64,000 nt of DNA from Oceanivirga miroungae (GTDB lineage Bacteria > Fusobacteriota > Fusobacteriia > Fusobacteriales > Leptotrichiaceae), in assembly GCF_902505095.1 (NCBI RefSeq), contig NZ_CABWIB010000001.1:1277222-1341221 (forward strand), read 5' to 3'. The notes below the pieces were generated by a model. The model ran no database searches, was not told the DNA's origin, and was given only the letters and a program-made list of their open reading frames with translations. Positions 21,737-31,646 of this stretch are shown here, one piece after another. The first letter of the stretch is position 1, and each line of letters opens with the position of its first letter. A program made the translations under genes and the position numbers.

Positions 21737-22213
21737 TTATTTAATTTTTTCTTCTATTTCTTTTCTGTATTCTTCAGCTTTTTTCCCGTATATAACTTGA
21801 ACTCCACTACTTGCTCTTATTACACCTTTTGCTTCTAGGTTTTCTTCCCAATATGAATTATTAAACACCTTTGATTCATCTTTTACTATTACTCTTAACT
21901 TAGTACTACATGCATCTACTTTTTCTATATTTCCTTTACCACCTAGTGCCTCTATTATTTTATCTGATAACTCATCATCTAATTTTTCTTCTATTTCTTT
22001 TCTGTATTCTTCAGCTTTTTTCCCGTATATGACTTGAACTCCACTACTTGCTCTTATTACACCTTTTGCTTCTAGGTTTTCTTCCCAATATGAATTATTA
22101 AACACCTTTGATTCATCTTTTACTATTACTCTTAACTTAGTACTACATGCATCTACTTTTTCTATATTTTCTTTACCACCTAGTGCTTCTATTATTTTAT
22201 TGATTTCTGTCAT
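21737..22213 (-). CDS. duplicated PTS EIIB domain protein (glucose family)
   Basis: The 158-aa protein is two copies of a 79-residue EIIB domain. Each holds the phosphorylated cysteine in VDACSTKLRV (Cys23 and Cys102), followed by ASSGVQVIYGKKAEEYRKEI. The two halves differ at only a few residues. There is no EIIC membrane domain in either half or nearby, so it must serve a permease encoded elsewhere or work as a phosphorylation sensor. Preceded by GGGAGG. It heads the epimerase-like gene. Confidence 0.88.
   Translation of the reverse strand: MTEINKIIEALGGKENIEKVDACSTKLRVIVKDESKVFNNSYWEENLEAKGVIRASSGVQVIYGKKAEEYRKEIEEKLDDELSDKIIEALGGKGNIEKVDACSTKLRVIVKDESKVFNNSYWEENLEAKGVIRASSGVQVIYGKKAEEYRKEIEEKIK
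21751..22206 (-). repeat. 237-bp tandem duplication inside the EIIB gene
   Basis: The block starting at 21751 recurs at 21988, an offset of 237 bases (79 codons). I count about three base differences over roughly 215 compared positions, which points to a recent duplication or ongoing gene conversion. Confidence 0.9.
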
Positions 22214-22256
22214 TTCTAGCCTCCCTATTTGTCCAATATTTACATAGTTATAAAAT

Positions 22257-22285
22257 ATTTTAACCTATTATTTAGTTTTTTTCAA
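22257..22285 (-). promoter_or_regulatory. possible promoter of the EIIB operon
   Basis: On the minus strand TTGAAA (22280-22285) and TAAAAT (22257-22262) are 17 bases apart. A dyad TAGTTAAA/TTTAACTA (22287-22312) lies directly upstream and could be an operator. Confidence 0.45.
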
Positions 22286-22360
22286 TTAGTTAAATATGTT
22301 CGTTTTTAACTATTTAATATTCTAAATTATATAAAATTACAAATTTAACTTTGAAATGTA

Positions 22361-25300
22361 ATTTTAGACATATTGAATTCTACACAGCTCTTAAACCAAA
22401 AAGAAGATTTAATTGCAATGGAAGTAAGTTTTAGACATATTAAATTTTACACAACTCTCAAACAACTATTACTCATTTTAAAAGATAAACTTGGTTTTAG
22501 ACATATTAAATTTTACACAACTCTCAAACATATAAGATATTATCTCCTAAAAATTATTTGTTTTAGACATATTAAATTTTACACAACTCTCAAACGAATA
22601 TTTAATATTTTACAATATGAATATAGTTTTAGACATATTAAATTTTACACAACTCTCAAACAAGAAATCGTATTAACATCAGTTGAAAAAGGTTTTAGAC
22701 ATATTAAATTTTACACAACTCTCAAACTATATTTAGGGTTATGTTTTACAAATCTATGTTTTAGACATATTAAATTTTACACAACTCTCAAACTATCAGG
22801 TTGTCTTGTCTTATTTATATCAAGTTTTAGACATATTAAATTTTACACAACTCTCAAACCTTTCATTAAGCCTTGTACCGCTTGTTCAGGTTTTAGACAT
22901 ATTAAATTTTACACAACTCTCAAACAAGCGGATTATCAAATACTAATGCTGTACTGTTTTAGACATATTAAATTTTACACAACTCTCAAACATGCTAATC
23001 TGCAAAATTCTTAACATTGAAGTTTTAGACATATTAAATTTTACACAACTCTCAAACACTAGCAAAACTACTATTTCTATCAACTTTGTTTTAGACATAT
23101 TAAATTTTACACAACTCTCAAACGGAAAATAGGAGATATATTAACATTATCTAGTTTTAGACATATTAAATTTTACACAACTCTCAAACTTGTAAGTACT
23201 TTTCACCTGAATTTTATAAGTTTTAGACATATTAAATTTTACACAACTCTCAAACTTGTAAGTACTTTTCACCTGAATTTTATAAGTTTTAGACATATTA
23301 AATTTTACACAACTCTCAAACATAAACCTAACAACTCAATAAGAATATCAGGTTTTAGACATATTAAATTTTACACAACTCTCAAACGGAACTGAATCTG
23401 TAATAAATGAAACAGCTGTTTTAGACATATTAAATTTTACACAACTCTCAAACGAATTACAAAAATTTTTTCAAAAAAATTAAGTTTTAGACATATTAAA
23501 TTTTACACAACTCTCAAACTGTTACAAATCCTATTTATGCAGCAATGACGTTTTAGACATATTAAATTTTACACAACTCTCAAACGACCAGTATAACACA
23601 TTTTTTCTATCTCCTGTTTTAGACATATTAAATTTTACACAACTCTCAAACTTTTGGAACAAAATGAACTATACCTAGCCAGTTTTAGACATATTAAATT
23701 TTACACAACTCTCAAACCCTCAAAATAATCAAGAAACTATAGATATAGTTTTAGACATATTAAATTTTACACAACTCTCAAACTAGCCCCCCTATAATAA
23801 ATAAATGGAGTCAGTTTTAGACATATTAAATTTTACACAACTCTCAAACATTTTTATGGCTAATGAAATAGTAAAGTATGTTTTAGACATATTAAATTTT
23901 ACACAACTCTCAAACAGACGCTATTGAGAACGAGTTAAAGACAGTGTTTTAGACATATTAAATTTTACACAACTCTCAAACTATGAAAAAGAAAATTAAA
24001 AATTTAAAAATGTTTTAGACATATTAAATTTTACACAACTCTCAAACGCCTTGACTATTCTTTTATTTATCTTTAATGTTTTAGACATATTAAATTTTAC
24101 ACAACTCTCAAACAGTACAGGACGTTGGCAAGCCGATTCAATGGTTTTAGACATATTAAATTTTACACAACTCTCAAACAGAGGCAATTCAATGGAGGAC
24201 AAAATTCCTGTTTTAGACATATTAAATTTTACACAACTCTCAAACATATACATAGCTTATTTTGTTGATACATATGTTTTAGACATATTAAATTTTACAC
24301 AACTCTCAAACGGACACAGTCAGAAACAGTGAATATTGGTAGTTTTAGACATATTAAATTTTACACAACTCTCAAACGCATGTGAGTGTCTAAAACAGTG
24401 TGTTGTAGTTTTAGACATATTAAATTTTACACAACTCTCAAACAATTAGAAAAGAAACAAGAATTAAAAGATAGTTTTAGACATATTAAATTTTACACAA
24501 CTCTCAAACATAGACCAGGACAAGATAAAAAAGTATTAAGTTTTAGACATATTAAATTTTACACAACTCTCAAACTACAGTTCAATAAGGATTCTTGGGA
24601 TGAAAGTTTTAGACATATTAAATTTTACACAACTCTCAAACATTACTTGTGGGTAAATATCAAAAAAGAGGGTTTTAGACATATTAAATTTTACACAACT
24701 CTCAAACATATACAGTTGTAGAAAAAAGAAACAAGGAGTTTTAGACATATTAAATTTTACACAACTCTCAAACTAATATTTAGTATAAATGATATAGGTA
24801 AACGTTTTAGACATATTAAATTTTACACAACTCTCAAACAGTATTTGTGTGTTTTTTTGTTTTGGGGGCGTTTTAGACATATTAAATTTTACACAACTCT
24901 CAAACCTACTAAAATTGAAAATTTTAGCCTTTATTGTTTTAGACATATTAAATTTTACACAACTCTCAAACACAACTACACAAGATAATTTTGGGAATGT
25001 AGTTTTAGACATATTAAATTTTACACAACTCTCAAACATTAAATTAAATAAGTATTCTAAATTTTCAGTTTTAGACATATTAAATTTTACACAACTCTCA
25101 AACGACGACAATATCACAGGAGAGGCAATCCGTGTTTTAGACATATTAAATTTTACACAACTCTCAAACTTATTTGTATTAACATCAAAGAATCCGTCAG
25201 TTTTAGACATATTAAATTTTACACAACTCTCAAACAGTATGGAAGACAAAATATTAAGAGTAGAAGTTTTAGACATATTAAATTTTACACAACTCTCAAA

Positions 25301-25565
25301 CATTCGTATGTCCCTGTTGGGTAGTATAAGAGTTTTAGACATATTAAATTTTACACAACTCTCAAACTTAAAGAATGAATATATATGAAATAGCAAAGTT
25401 TTAGACATATTAAATTTTACACAACTCTCAAACATATCTTATTATGTTTTTTTAAGTTTGTTAGTTTTAGACATATTAAATTTTACACAACTCTCAAACA
25501 TATCTTTAAATTCGTTAACTAATATTATAGTTTTAGACATATTAAATTTTACACAACTCTCAAAC
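22361..25565 (-). CRISPR. type II-A CRISPR array, 48 perfect repeats plus one degenerate repeat
   Basis: Forty-eight identical 36-bp repeats start at 22428 and recur every 66 bases exactly, the last at 25530-25565. The spacers between them are all 30 nt. A 49th, degenerate repeat at 22361-22396 differs at several positions and marks the distal end, giving 48 spacers. In the transcribed (minus) direction the repeat begins GTTTGAGAGTTGTG and ends TCTAAAAC, as in many II-A systems. The array follows csn2. Spacers at 23190-23219 and 23256-23285 are identical. The long translated frames here are artefacts of the 66-bp period. Confidence 0.99.
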
Positions 25566-25671
25566 CTCAAATTCAAATTTTTGAGGCTTGTAGAAATATA
25601 AAATGTGATATGCCTTTTAGTTAATACTGTTTTTATAAAACTTTTAGGAATAACGACTTCCTTGTATTAAC
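25566..25671 (-). promoter_or_regulatory. CRISPR leader with ATTTGAG anchor
   Basis: The 106 bases between csn2 and the first repeat form the leader. Its last seven bases (minus strand, 25566-25572) are ATTTGAG, the leader-anchoring motif reported for a subset of type II-A loci as the Cas1-Cas2/Csn2 integration signal. It forms a small inverted repeat with CTCAAA 14 bases upstream. A clear -35/-10 for the pre-crRNA was not seen. Confidence 0.75.
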
Positions 25672-26337
25672 TTAAAATATTTCACATAGATCTTCATCTA
25701 TCGATATAATTTTATCAATATAGTGGTTAGTAGTCAAATTATTTTCACTAGATATAATAATAATTTTAAATTTACTATATAATGAAAACTTATATAACTC
25801 ATCTAATTCTTCCTTTGAAAAATATATTTCTGGATTTATAAGTACAAATATTTCTATAGATAATATTTCATTTATAAACTTCATATTTTCCATAATATTT
25901 AATAAAATATTTTCTTCATATTTTAACTTTAGTCCAACTAATTTAAATAATTCTAAATTAGTTATTTCATCAAACTCTAAGTCAAAATTTTCATCTAATA
26001 CTATTTCTTTCACATAGTTATGTATACTCGTTTGTAAAATATTAAACCTTTCCAAATGCTCATACGACACTCTTTTATTTAAAACCTTATAATACTTTGT
26101 TAAATAATTTTTACTAATTTCTAAATCAAAAAAATCATTAAATACGTAGATATAGTTGCTTGGTTTTAATATTGAGTTAGATTCATAAAAAATAATATTA
26201 CCCTCACTCTCATCTAAATTATATATAAAATCAAATATAATTTCCTTTAAAACCCTTTTATTTTCAATATTTAATTTTACTATATTAACATCATCAAAAT
26301 TTATCTCAAACTCAAAACCTAAATACGATAATATCAT
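25672..26337 (-). CDS. csn2: type II-A CRISPR adaptation protein Csn2
   Basis: DNA-end-binding ring protein needed for spacer acquisition in type II-A. The 221-aa length matches the family. It has the usual N-terminal FEINFDDVNIVKLN region and a C-terminal P-loop-like domain (LKPSNYIYVFND, ILSIEIFVLINPEIY). It overlaps cas2 by four bases and precedes the leader, the canonical II-A order. Confidence 0.9.
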   Translation of the reverse strand: MILSYLGFEFEINFDDVNIVKLNIENKRVLKEIIFDFIYNLDESEGNIIFYESNSILKPSNYIYVFNDFFDLEISKNYLTKYYKVLNKRVSYEHLERFNILQTSIHNYVKEIVLDENFDLEFDEITNLELFKLVGLKLKYEENILLNIMENMKFINEILSIEIFVLINPEIYFSKEELDELYKFSLYSKFKIIIISSENNLTTNHYIDKIISIDEDLCEIF

Positions 26338-26657
26338 AAAATCACTACTCTTTCTGAACTGTCTACATACTTCTCATTTTTACTTCCAAGTAAATAGACT
26401 ATATTTTGAAACTGATTTTCAGTTACTTGCAATACCATAATAGATCCATCATAAGGCTTATTTTTCTCTAAATTATCTATAATAATTTTACTAGATGTCG
26501 CATTTAATGCTATTTTACTATAAACAGATTCTTGTAACATTATAAATCCACTAGATATTAGGTGTTTCCTAAATTTTCTATATTCTCTTAAATCTTTGGA
26601 ACTTACTGATGGTAAGTCAAAAAAAACTACTATTCTCATAAATCTAAAACTCATCAC
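26334..26657 (-). CDS. cas2: CRISPR-associated endonuclease Cas2
   Basis: Forms the Cas1-Cas2 integrase with Cas1. The ferredoxin-like fold starts MRIVVFFDLPSVSSKDLREY after the short MSFRF leader typical of II-A Cas2, followed by GFIMLQESVYSKIALN. An AAGGTG motif lies six bases before the double ATG at 26657/26654, so I kept the longer start. It overlaps cas1 by 14 bases and csn2 by four. Confidence 0.94.
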   Translation of the reverse strand: MMSFRFMRIVVFFDLPSVSSKDLREYRKFRKHLISSGFIMLQESVYSKIALNATSSKIIIDNLEKNKPYDGSIMVLQVTENQFQNIVYLLGSKNEKYVDSSERVVIL

Positions 26658-27519
26658 ACACCTTCAAAAATTCCAATTTATTCTCATCCAGCACTTTAAA
26701 AACACTCTTAACATAAATTTTTATTGCATCTACTAGATAAAAATTACCATTATCTATTTTAATTTTTTTCTTAAACATCTCTAAAACCTTATGTTTTTCA
26801 TCTTTATCAAATTTTTCAAAATTAGCAAGATAACATATTTCATCTACCACAGGTCTAAATGGTTCCATTAAATCAGAACAGAGATTAAACTTATTGAATT
26901 GATTTTTATGGTGTATCCCTATTTGAGTTAAATATCCATTTTGAACTATTTCTTTACTAAATTGAGATAATAATATCTGGTAACCATAATTTAAACCAAT
27001 ATTTATACTACTTTCACTATTTCTAGTAAAATCCTTACCAAATAAGGCATTAAAATACACCTTAGCAGCGTGCCCTTCCCTATTTGTTGAATCATTATGT
27101 TCTACTTCTTGAATATATTTTTCCAATAATTTATACTCACTTTTATCATACTTTTTTAATATATTCATTTGATTTTTTATTTTTTCTTTAACAATTTCTG
27201 TCCATAATTTTTCTCTTGTTTCGTTACTCCATAAAAATTGTTTTTGTATTCTTGTTACACTATCATAAGAGTCATAATAAGGTGTGACTTCAAACAAAGG
27301 TAAATGTTTCTCATCACAGAAGATAACCTTTACCTTTTGTTTAACAAGTTCACACAGAAGAGCAGAAGTTATAGATATAGAAGTCGATTCTAAAATTAAT
27401 GTGTCTATTTCGGATAAATTAACAAATTTTACATTATCATTACCTCTAACACAAATATTATTTATTTTTAAATCTAATTTACTTCTATTTTCTATAACAA
27501 CAGTTCTCCATCTACTCAT
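26644..27519 (-). CDS. cas1: CRISPR-associated integrase Cas1 (type II)
   Basis: Catalytic subunit of spacer integration. The 291-aa protein starts MSRWRTVVIENRSKLDLKIN, typical of type II Cas1. It contains the metal-binding Glu region (NREGHAAKVYFNALFG), the His motif (QIGIHHKN) and the downstream acidic motif (DLMEPFRPVVDE). Eight bases separate it from cas9. Confidence 0.96.
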   Translation of the reverse strand: MSRWRTVVIENRSKLDLKINNICVRGNDNVKFVNLSEIDTLILESTSISITSALLCELVKQKVKVIFCDEKHLPLFEVTPYYDSYDSVTRIQKQFLWSNETREKLWTEIVKEKIKNQMNILKKYDKSEYKLLEKYIQEVEHNDSTNREGHAAKVYFNALFGKDFTRNSESSINIGLNYGYQILLSQFSKEIVQNGYLTQIGIHHKNQFNKFNLCSDLMEPFRPVVDEICYLANFEKFDKDEKHKVLEMFKKKIKIDNGNFYLVDAIKIYVKSVFKVLDENKLEFLKVCDEF

Positions 27520-27527
27520 ATCTTCTC

Positions 27528-30500
27528 CTAAATTTTATTTTTCTTTGTAAATAACCCAGTTATTGATTCATCAATTACGTAAAATTCATCTAATTTTAAT
27601 TTATATACAATCTCAGCCTTTTTTATAACAAAATTTTCATGACTTTTAATTTCTACAGTCTTTCTCAATGAATCTTTACTAAATAATACCATAATTGTCT
27701 TTAATACAGTTGCTTTTTGTTCTATACTTAATTTATAAAATATTTCTTTTTGACTCCCTAAAACGTTTATGATTTTATCTTTTAGTAAATAATTTTCATA
27801 AACTTTTGTTTTTGCCTTTTCTAATAATGCATCATATAGTTTGATAAACTCTTCATTATATCTTATAACACATTCTTCATATGTTTCAGCAGGGTCATCT
27901 TCATTAACTCTTTTTAATTTTGATAATATTAACTCTTCTCCTTCTTTTACTTTTTTATTTTTTTCTACAAGTCTTGAAACATTTATTACAATTTTAGTTA
28001 ATTCATTATTTAAAAATAATGGTTTTGCATTTTCCAGCACTGTTCTTCCATCCGAACTATAATAACTTGTAACTCTATAAGGATATCCATTATATTCTAT
28101 AAGTTGCCCTTTTTTGATTTTAGCTATGAATTTAGGATTTTTATATTTTTCTTCAAAATATTTTTCTATATCGCTACTGTTTTTTATTTTATCTCTATCC
28201 ATAACTAAAACTCTATCTATTAGCCTTTCTCTTTTTCCTTTTTTGGCATCAACTTCTAATACAACAAAATATGTAGCCTTCATTGATGAATAATATCCAT
28301 ATTTACTCGCATTTTCTACAGTATTTTCTACATCTATTGCTACCTTAAAATCCGAATCCGTTTTCCCTTTTTTCTTCATATTTGTATCAAATAATTTACC
28401 CTTACCTTCATATAACATATTAGTTATATTTGCTGTATTTTTATCATATGTTTCTAGTACTCTATCTAATATTTCTATAGTATTCCAAATGTTTTTGTTA
28501 TTTACAACTAAAGGATGGTCAAATACTCTAAAGAAGTTAAACACTTCACTTTCTTTGCTGTATCTTGAGTTCTCAACGTATTTATAGTAATTCTTTGTAA
28601 ATTTATTATCTAATACATTTCCTACAACTATATTTAAATATGCGTCTTTAGCATGATGTAAATCGTTTAAATCTCTTGATTTTATTAGTTCATATTTTGC
28701 TTTAAACATACTTACGTTATTTGCCTTAGAATAAACTATTTCTGTATTAGGGTATAGTAATTTTAAAATATTTGTTACCTCTTTAGTTGACTGTCTAACT
28801 GAAACTAGTTGTCTTTGAATAAAGCCAGCTATTTTACTATTACTAAATTCTTCTGTATCTACTAATCTATTATATTTTTCTAAAGACATAAAGCCTTTCA
28901 TCTTCAATAGCTTCCAGAAATCTTTCATTTTTGCTTGTACTTCATAATTTATTGGGTATGTATTCTTTCTTGCATTGTTTATAACTTTTTTTGTTAATAC
29001 CATATTGTCAAGACTATCGTCTTTAGTATAACTCTGAGGATATATGTGGTCAATGTCATACTTATTGTTATATAGTAAATCATTTAGATCTATTCTTTCA
29101 CCACTGTAAATACATTTTCCTAATTGCATGAAGTATAGGAAGATTTTTTTAGATTTTAATTCATTATTATCTTTTCCTTTTAATTCTTCTTTTAAAAGGT
29201 CTAAATCATTATCTTTTGATTCTTTAAAGTCTTTATATAGCTTTTCTATTTTTTCTTTTCTTTTTTCTGTTATATTTGACTCTTGTTTTTCTCTTGCAAC
29301 CTCAACAAATATCTTTTTAGGATCTTTTTTAGTAACACTTATTAATTCGTTTAGAATCTTTATAGTTTGAATAATACTTCTTTTAACATGTGGTGATACA
29401 TATAGATCATCTACTATTTTTTTGAAATTTTCATCTTTTCTTAGTTCTTTATAATCCATTTCTATATTTGAGCTATCTAGGACTTTTAATTTATCACTTA
29501 AATCAAAGTTAGAAGATAATAATTCCATTAAATTATAGTTAGTTTCTCTTAAAGCTTGTAAAACTGATTTATAAATTTCTCCTGTTTCTTTATTTATAAT
29601 TTCTATTTCTGTTAAGAATTTTTTTGAAAGTCTTCCAAATCCAGTAAATTTAAGCTTTAATATTTTTTTAAATGTTTCATCACTAAGCTCTAAATCTGTA
29701 TATACTGATTTAAACTTATTAGCAAATATTTTTTTGTCATCTCCGTATAAACATTTCCATTTTATTATATTTTCTATAACTTCTTTATATAAATCTTTTT
29801 CAATATCATCACCAAATATATCTTTAAATTTTTTGTATGTTGCATAGTTTGAATTAAACTTAGCTTCTGATAACCCACTTATATCTTCTTTTTTTACATC
29901 ATATTGTCTATTTTTTAAAAATTTAACAAGCTCAGTTATTGATACATTTGTTTTAGTTTTAAATAATTCATTAAATATTTTATTTTTTAATTCTTTGTTA
30001 ATAAATACGCCATCTACTTTTACTTTATTTAATTCATTTAAAACTGAATATTCCTCATAAATTAAAGAGTTTTTAGGAATTACATATTCATTTTTTAAAT
30101 AAGTTCCAGTATTTATCATTCTTTCAATAAAGTTTTCAGCACTTTTTTCTATATCCACTACTTCTTCAAAATTCCAAGGTGTAATTTTTTCATCTTTATG
30201 TTTTTCAATCCACGCAAATTTACTTTTTGAATTTAAAGGCCCTACATAATATGGTATTCTAAATTCAAATGTTTTAATTATTTTATCCTTATTTTCTTTT
30301 AAAAATTCATAGTATTTTGATTGATTTTCTAATATCATCATTAATTCATACTTATGTAGTTGATATGGTACAACTGAGTTATTGCTTGTTCTTAATTTAG
30401 CTAATATTTGATTTTCTTCTAGACTTATACTTAATTTATTGAACATATCCTTCTCATTATCAGATATCTTATCCTCTATATCTTTAAATAGTTTTTTAAA

Positions 30501-31631
30501 GTATGCAATTAATAGTTCTATTTCTGTTTTATTACTCTTTATCTCTTTTATTACTTTTTTAGAACCTCCAAATTTAGTACTGTTAATATAGTTAGAGTAT
30601 AAAGAGTTTTCTTTTCTAAATACTTCATTATATTTTGATTTATCATATTTTTTTACAAAATATTTTAAATTATTTAATTCCTCATTATGTTTATTGTATA
30701 GATTAACCATACCTTTTGATATACTTTTTTCATTTTTTAGAATACCATTTAAAATTATATAGTCATTTATTTTTTTACAAAGGTCTATTAAAGCTATATC
30801 ATCACCTAGTTTTTCAAAGTACTCATCTCTTTTTGTTTCTTCATAATTATTAAAGTTGTCTATCTTTTCACCTTTTAAACTTTCTTCATTAAAGATTTCA
30901 TCTAGTTTCAAACTATTACCTAATACAAAGCTAAAAATTTTTGTATTAAAGTCATCTTCAAAAAACAACTCTTTTATTTTGTTTTTCTTATCTCTTTTAG
31001 TATCTTTACTACATAGAATTTCATTTAATTCATCTTTTTTATCACTAGATATATTCTTTTCAAATCTTTCATTTATATAGCTACTGTACTCATTAAAAAG
31101 ATTATCAAAGTCTTTAATCTCATCAACACCTAGATTTTCGAATAAGAAGTGCCCTCTACTTTTAAATATGTGATGTAATGCTAGATACACTAATCTAATA
31201 TCAACTTTTTCTTTACTATTAACTAACTCATTTCTTAAATGATATATTGTTTTATATTTCTTATAGAAATCAGTATCATTAAAGTCTTTATCATTAAACA
31301 AAGTGAATTTTATATTAGAATTTTTGTCTTCTAAGTATAAGTTACTTTCATCTAATCTCATTAAAAAAGTATTATCTATCTTATCTAATTCATCTTTAAA
31401 GAATAATTTTAAGATATCTAATCTCCATTTTTTTCTTTTTAAGGCTCTTCTACTACTTCTAAAAGCTCTTCTTTCATTAGCAGGACTTGCTTCATCAAAT
31501 AATCTTGATCCCCACATATCTTTTTTATTAAATCTTAAAACTTTATAGTCTTCATCAGTCACTGCCCAACCTACAGAATTAGTCCCCATATCAAGTCCTA
31601 CAAAATAATCATTTTTAAATTTTTGGATCAT
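27528..31631 (-). CDS. cas9: CRISPR-associated endonuclease Cas9 (type II-A)
   Basis: RNA-guided nuclease that cuts both DNA strands. The 1367-aa protein has RuvC-I YFVGLDMGTNSVGWAV (Asp14), an Arg-rich bridge helix (RRAFRSSRRALKRKKWRLD), RuvC-II IFVEVAREKQ, HNH YDIDHIYPQSY with its histidine, and RuvC-III LHHAKDAYLN. All catalytic residues look intact. The length is that of the SpyCas9-sized II-A group. The ATG at 31631 has GGGAGA upstream in the 15-base gap after the VWA gene, so it is translated in the same operon. The PAM and the tracrRNA cannot be read from this window. Confidence 0.98.
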   Translation of the reverse strand: MIQKFKNDYFVGLDMGTNSVGWAVTDEDYKVLRFNKKDMWGSRLFDEASPANERRAFRSSRRALKRKKWRLDILKLFFKDELDKIDNTFLMRLDESNLYLEDKNSNIKFTLFNDKDFNDTDFYKKYKTIYHLRNELVNSKEKVDIRLVYLALHHIFKSRGHFLFENLGVDEIKDFDNLFNEYSSYINERFEKNISSDKKDELNEILCSKDTKRDKKNKIKELFFEDDFNTKIFSFVLGNSLKLDEIFNEESLKGEKIDNFNNYEETKRDEYFEKLGDDIALIDLCKKINDYIILNGILKNEKSISKGMVNLYNKHNEELNNLKYFVKKYDKSKYNEVFRKENSLYSNYINSTKFGGSKKVIKEIKSNKTEIELLIAYFKKLFKDIEDKISDNEKDMFNKLSISLEENQILAKLRTSNNSVVPYQLHKYELMMILENQSKYYEFLKENKDKIIKTFEFRIPYYVGPLNSKSKFAWIEKHKDEKITPWNFEEVVDIEKSAENFIERMINTGTYLKNEYVIPKNSLIYEEYSVLNELNKVKVDGVFINKELKNKIFNELFKTKTNVSITELVKFLKNRQYDVKKEDISGLSEAKFNSNYATYKKFKDIFGDDIEKDLYKEVIENIIKWKCLYGDDKKIFANKFKSVYTDLELSDETFKKILKLKFTGFGRLSKKFLTEIEIINKETGEIYKSVLQALRETNYNLMELLSSNFDLSDKLKVLDSSNIEMDYKELRKDENFKKIVDDLYVSPHVKRSIIQTIKILNELISVTKKDPKKIFVEVAREKQESNITEKRKEKIEKLYKDFKESKDNDLDLLKEELKGKDNNELKSKKIFLYFMQLGKCIYSGERIDLNDLLYNNKYDIDHIYPQSYTKDDSLDNMVLTKKVINNARKNTYPINYEVQAKMKDFWKLLKMKGFMSLEKYNRLVDTEEFSNSKIAGFIQRQLVSVRQSTKEVTNILKLLYPNTEIVYSKANNVSMFKAKYELIKSRDLNDLHHAKDAYLNIVVGNVLDNKFTKNYYKYVENSRYSKESEVFNFFRVFDHPLVVNNKNIWNTIEILDRVLETYDKNTANITNMLYEGKGKLFDTNMKKKGKTDSDFKVAIDVENTVENASKYGYYSSMKATYFVVLEVDAKKGKRERLIDRVLVMDRDKIKNSSDIEKYFEEKYKNPKFIAKIKKGQLIEYNGYPYRVTSYYSSDGRTVLENAKPLFLNNELTKIVINVSRLVEKNKKVKEGEELILSKLKRVNEDDPAETYEECVIRYNEEFIKLYDALLEKAKTKVYENYLLKDKIINVLGSQKEIFYKLSIEQKATVLKTIMVLFSKDSLRKTVEIKSHENFVIKKAEIVYKLKLDEFYVIDESITGLFTKKNKI

Positions 31632-31646
31632 TGTTATTCTCCCTTC

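Noticed and set aside
22361..22396. Degenerate repeat considered as a tracrRNA anti-repeat
   Set aside because: It pairs with the repeat along its full length without the usual bulge and is followed by a spacer and the array, not by a nexus and terminator hairpins. It is a decayed terminal repeat.
22373..25435. Long open frames on both strands with repeated FRHIKFYTTLK, FESCVKFNMSKT or VLDILNFTQLSN
   Set aside because: They are translations of the CRISPR repeat; the 66-base period is divisible by three, so frames stay open. They are not genes.
25566..25671. Leader considered as tracrRNA because TACAA and CTCAAA partly match the repeat complement
   Set aside because: Pairing is short with mismatches, and no tail hairpins follow before the first repeat.
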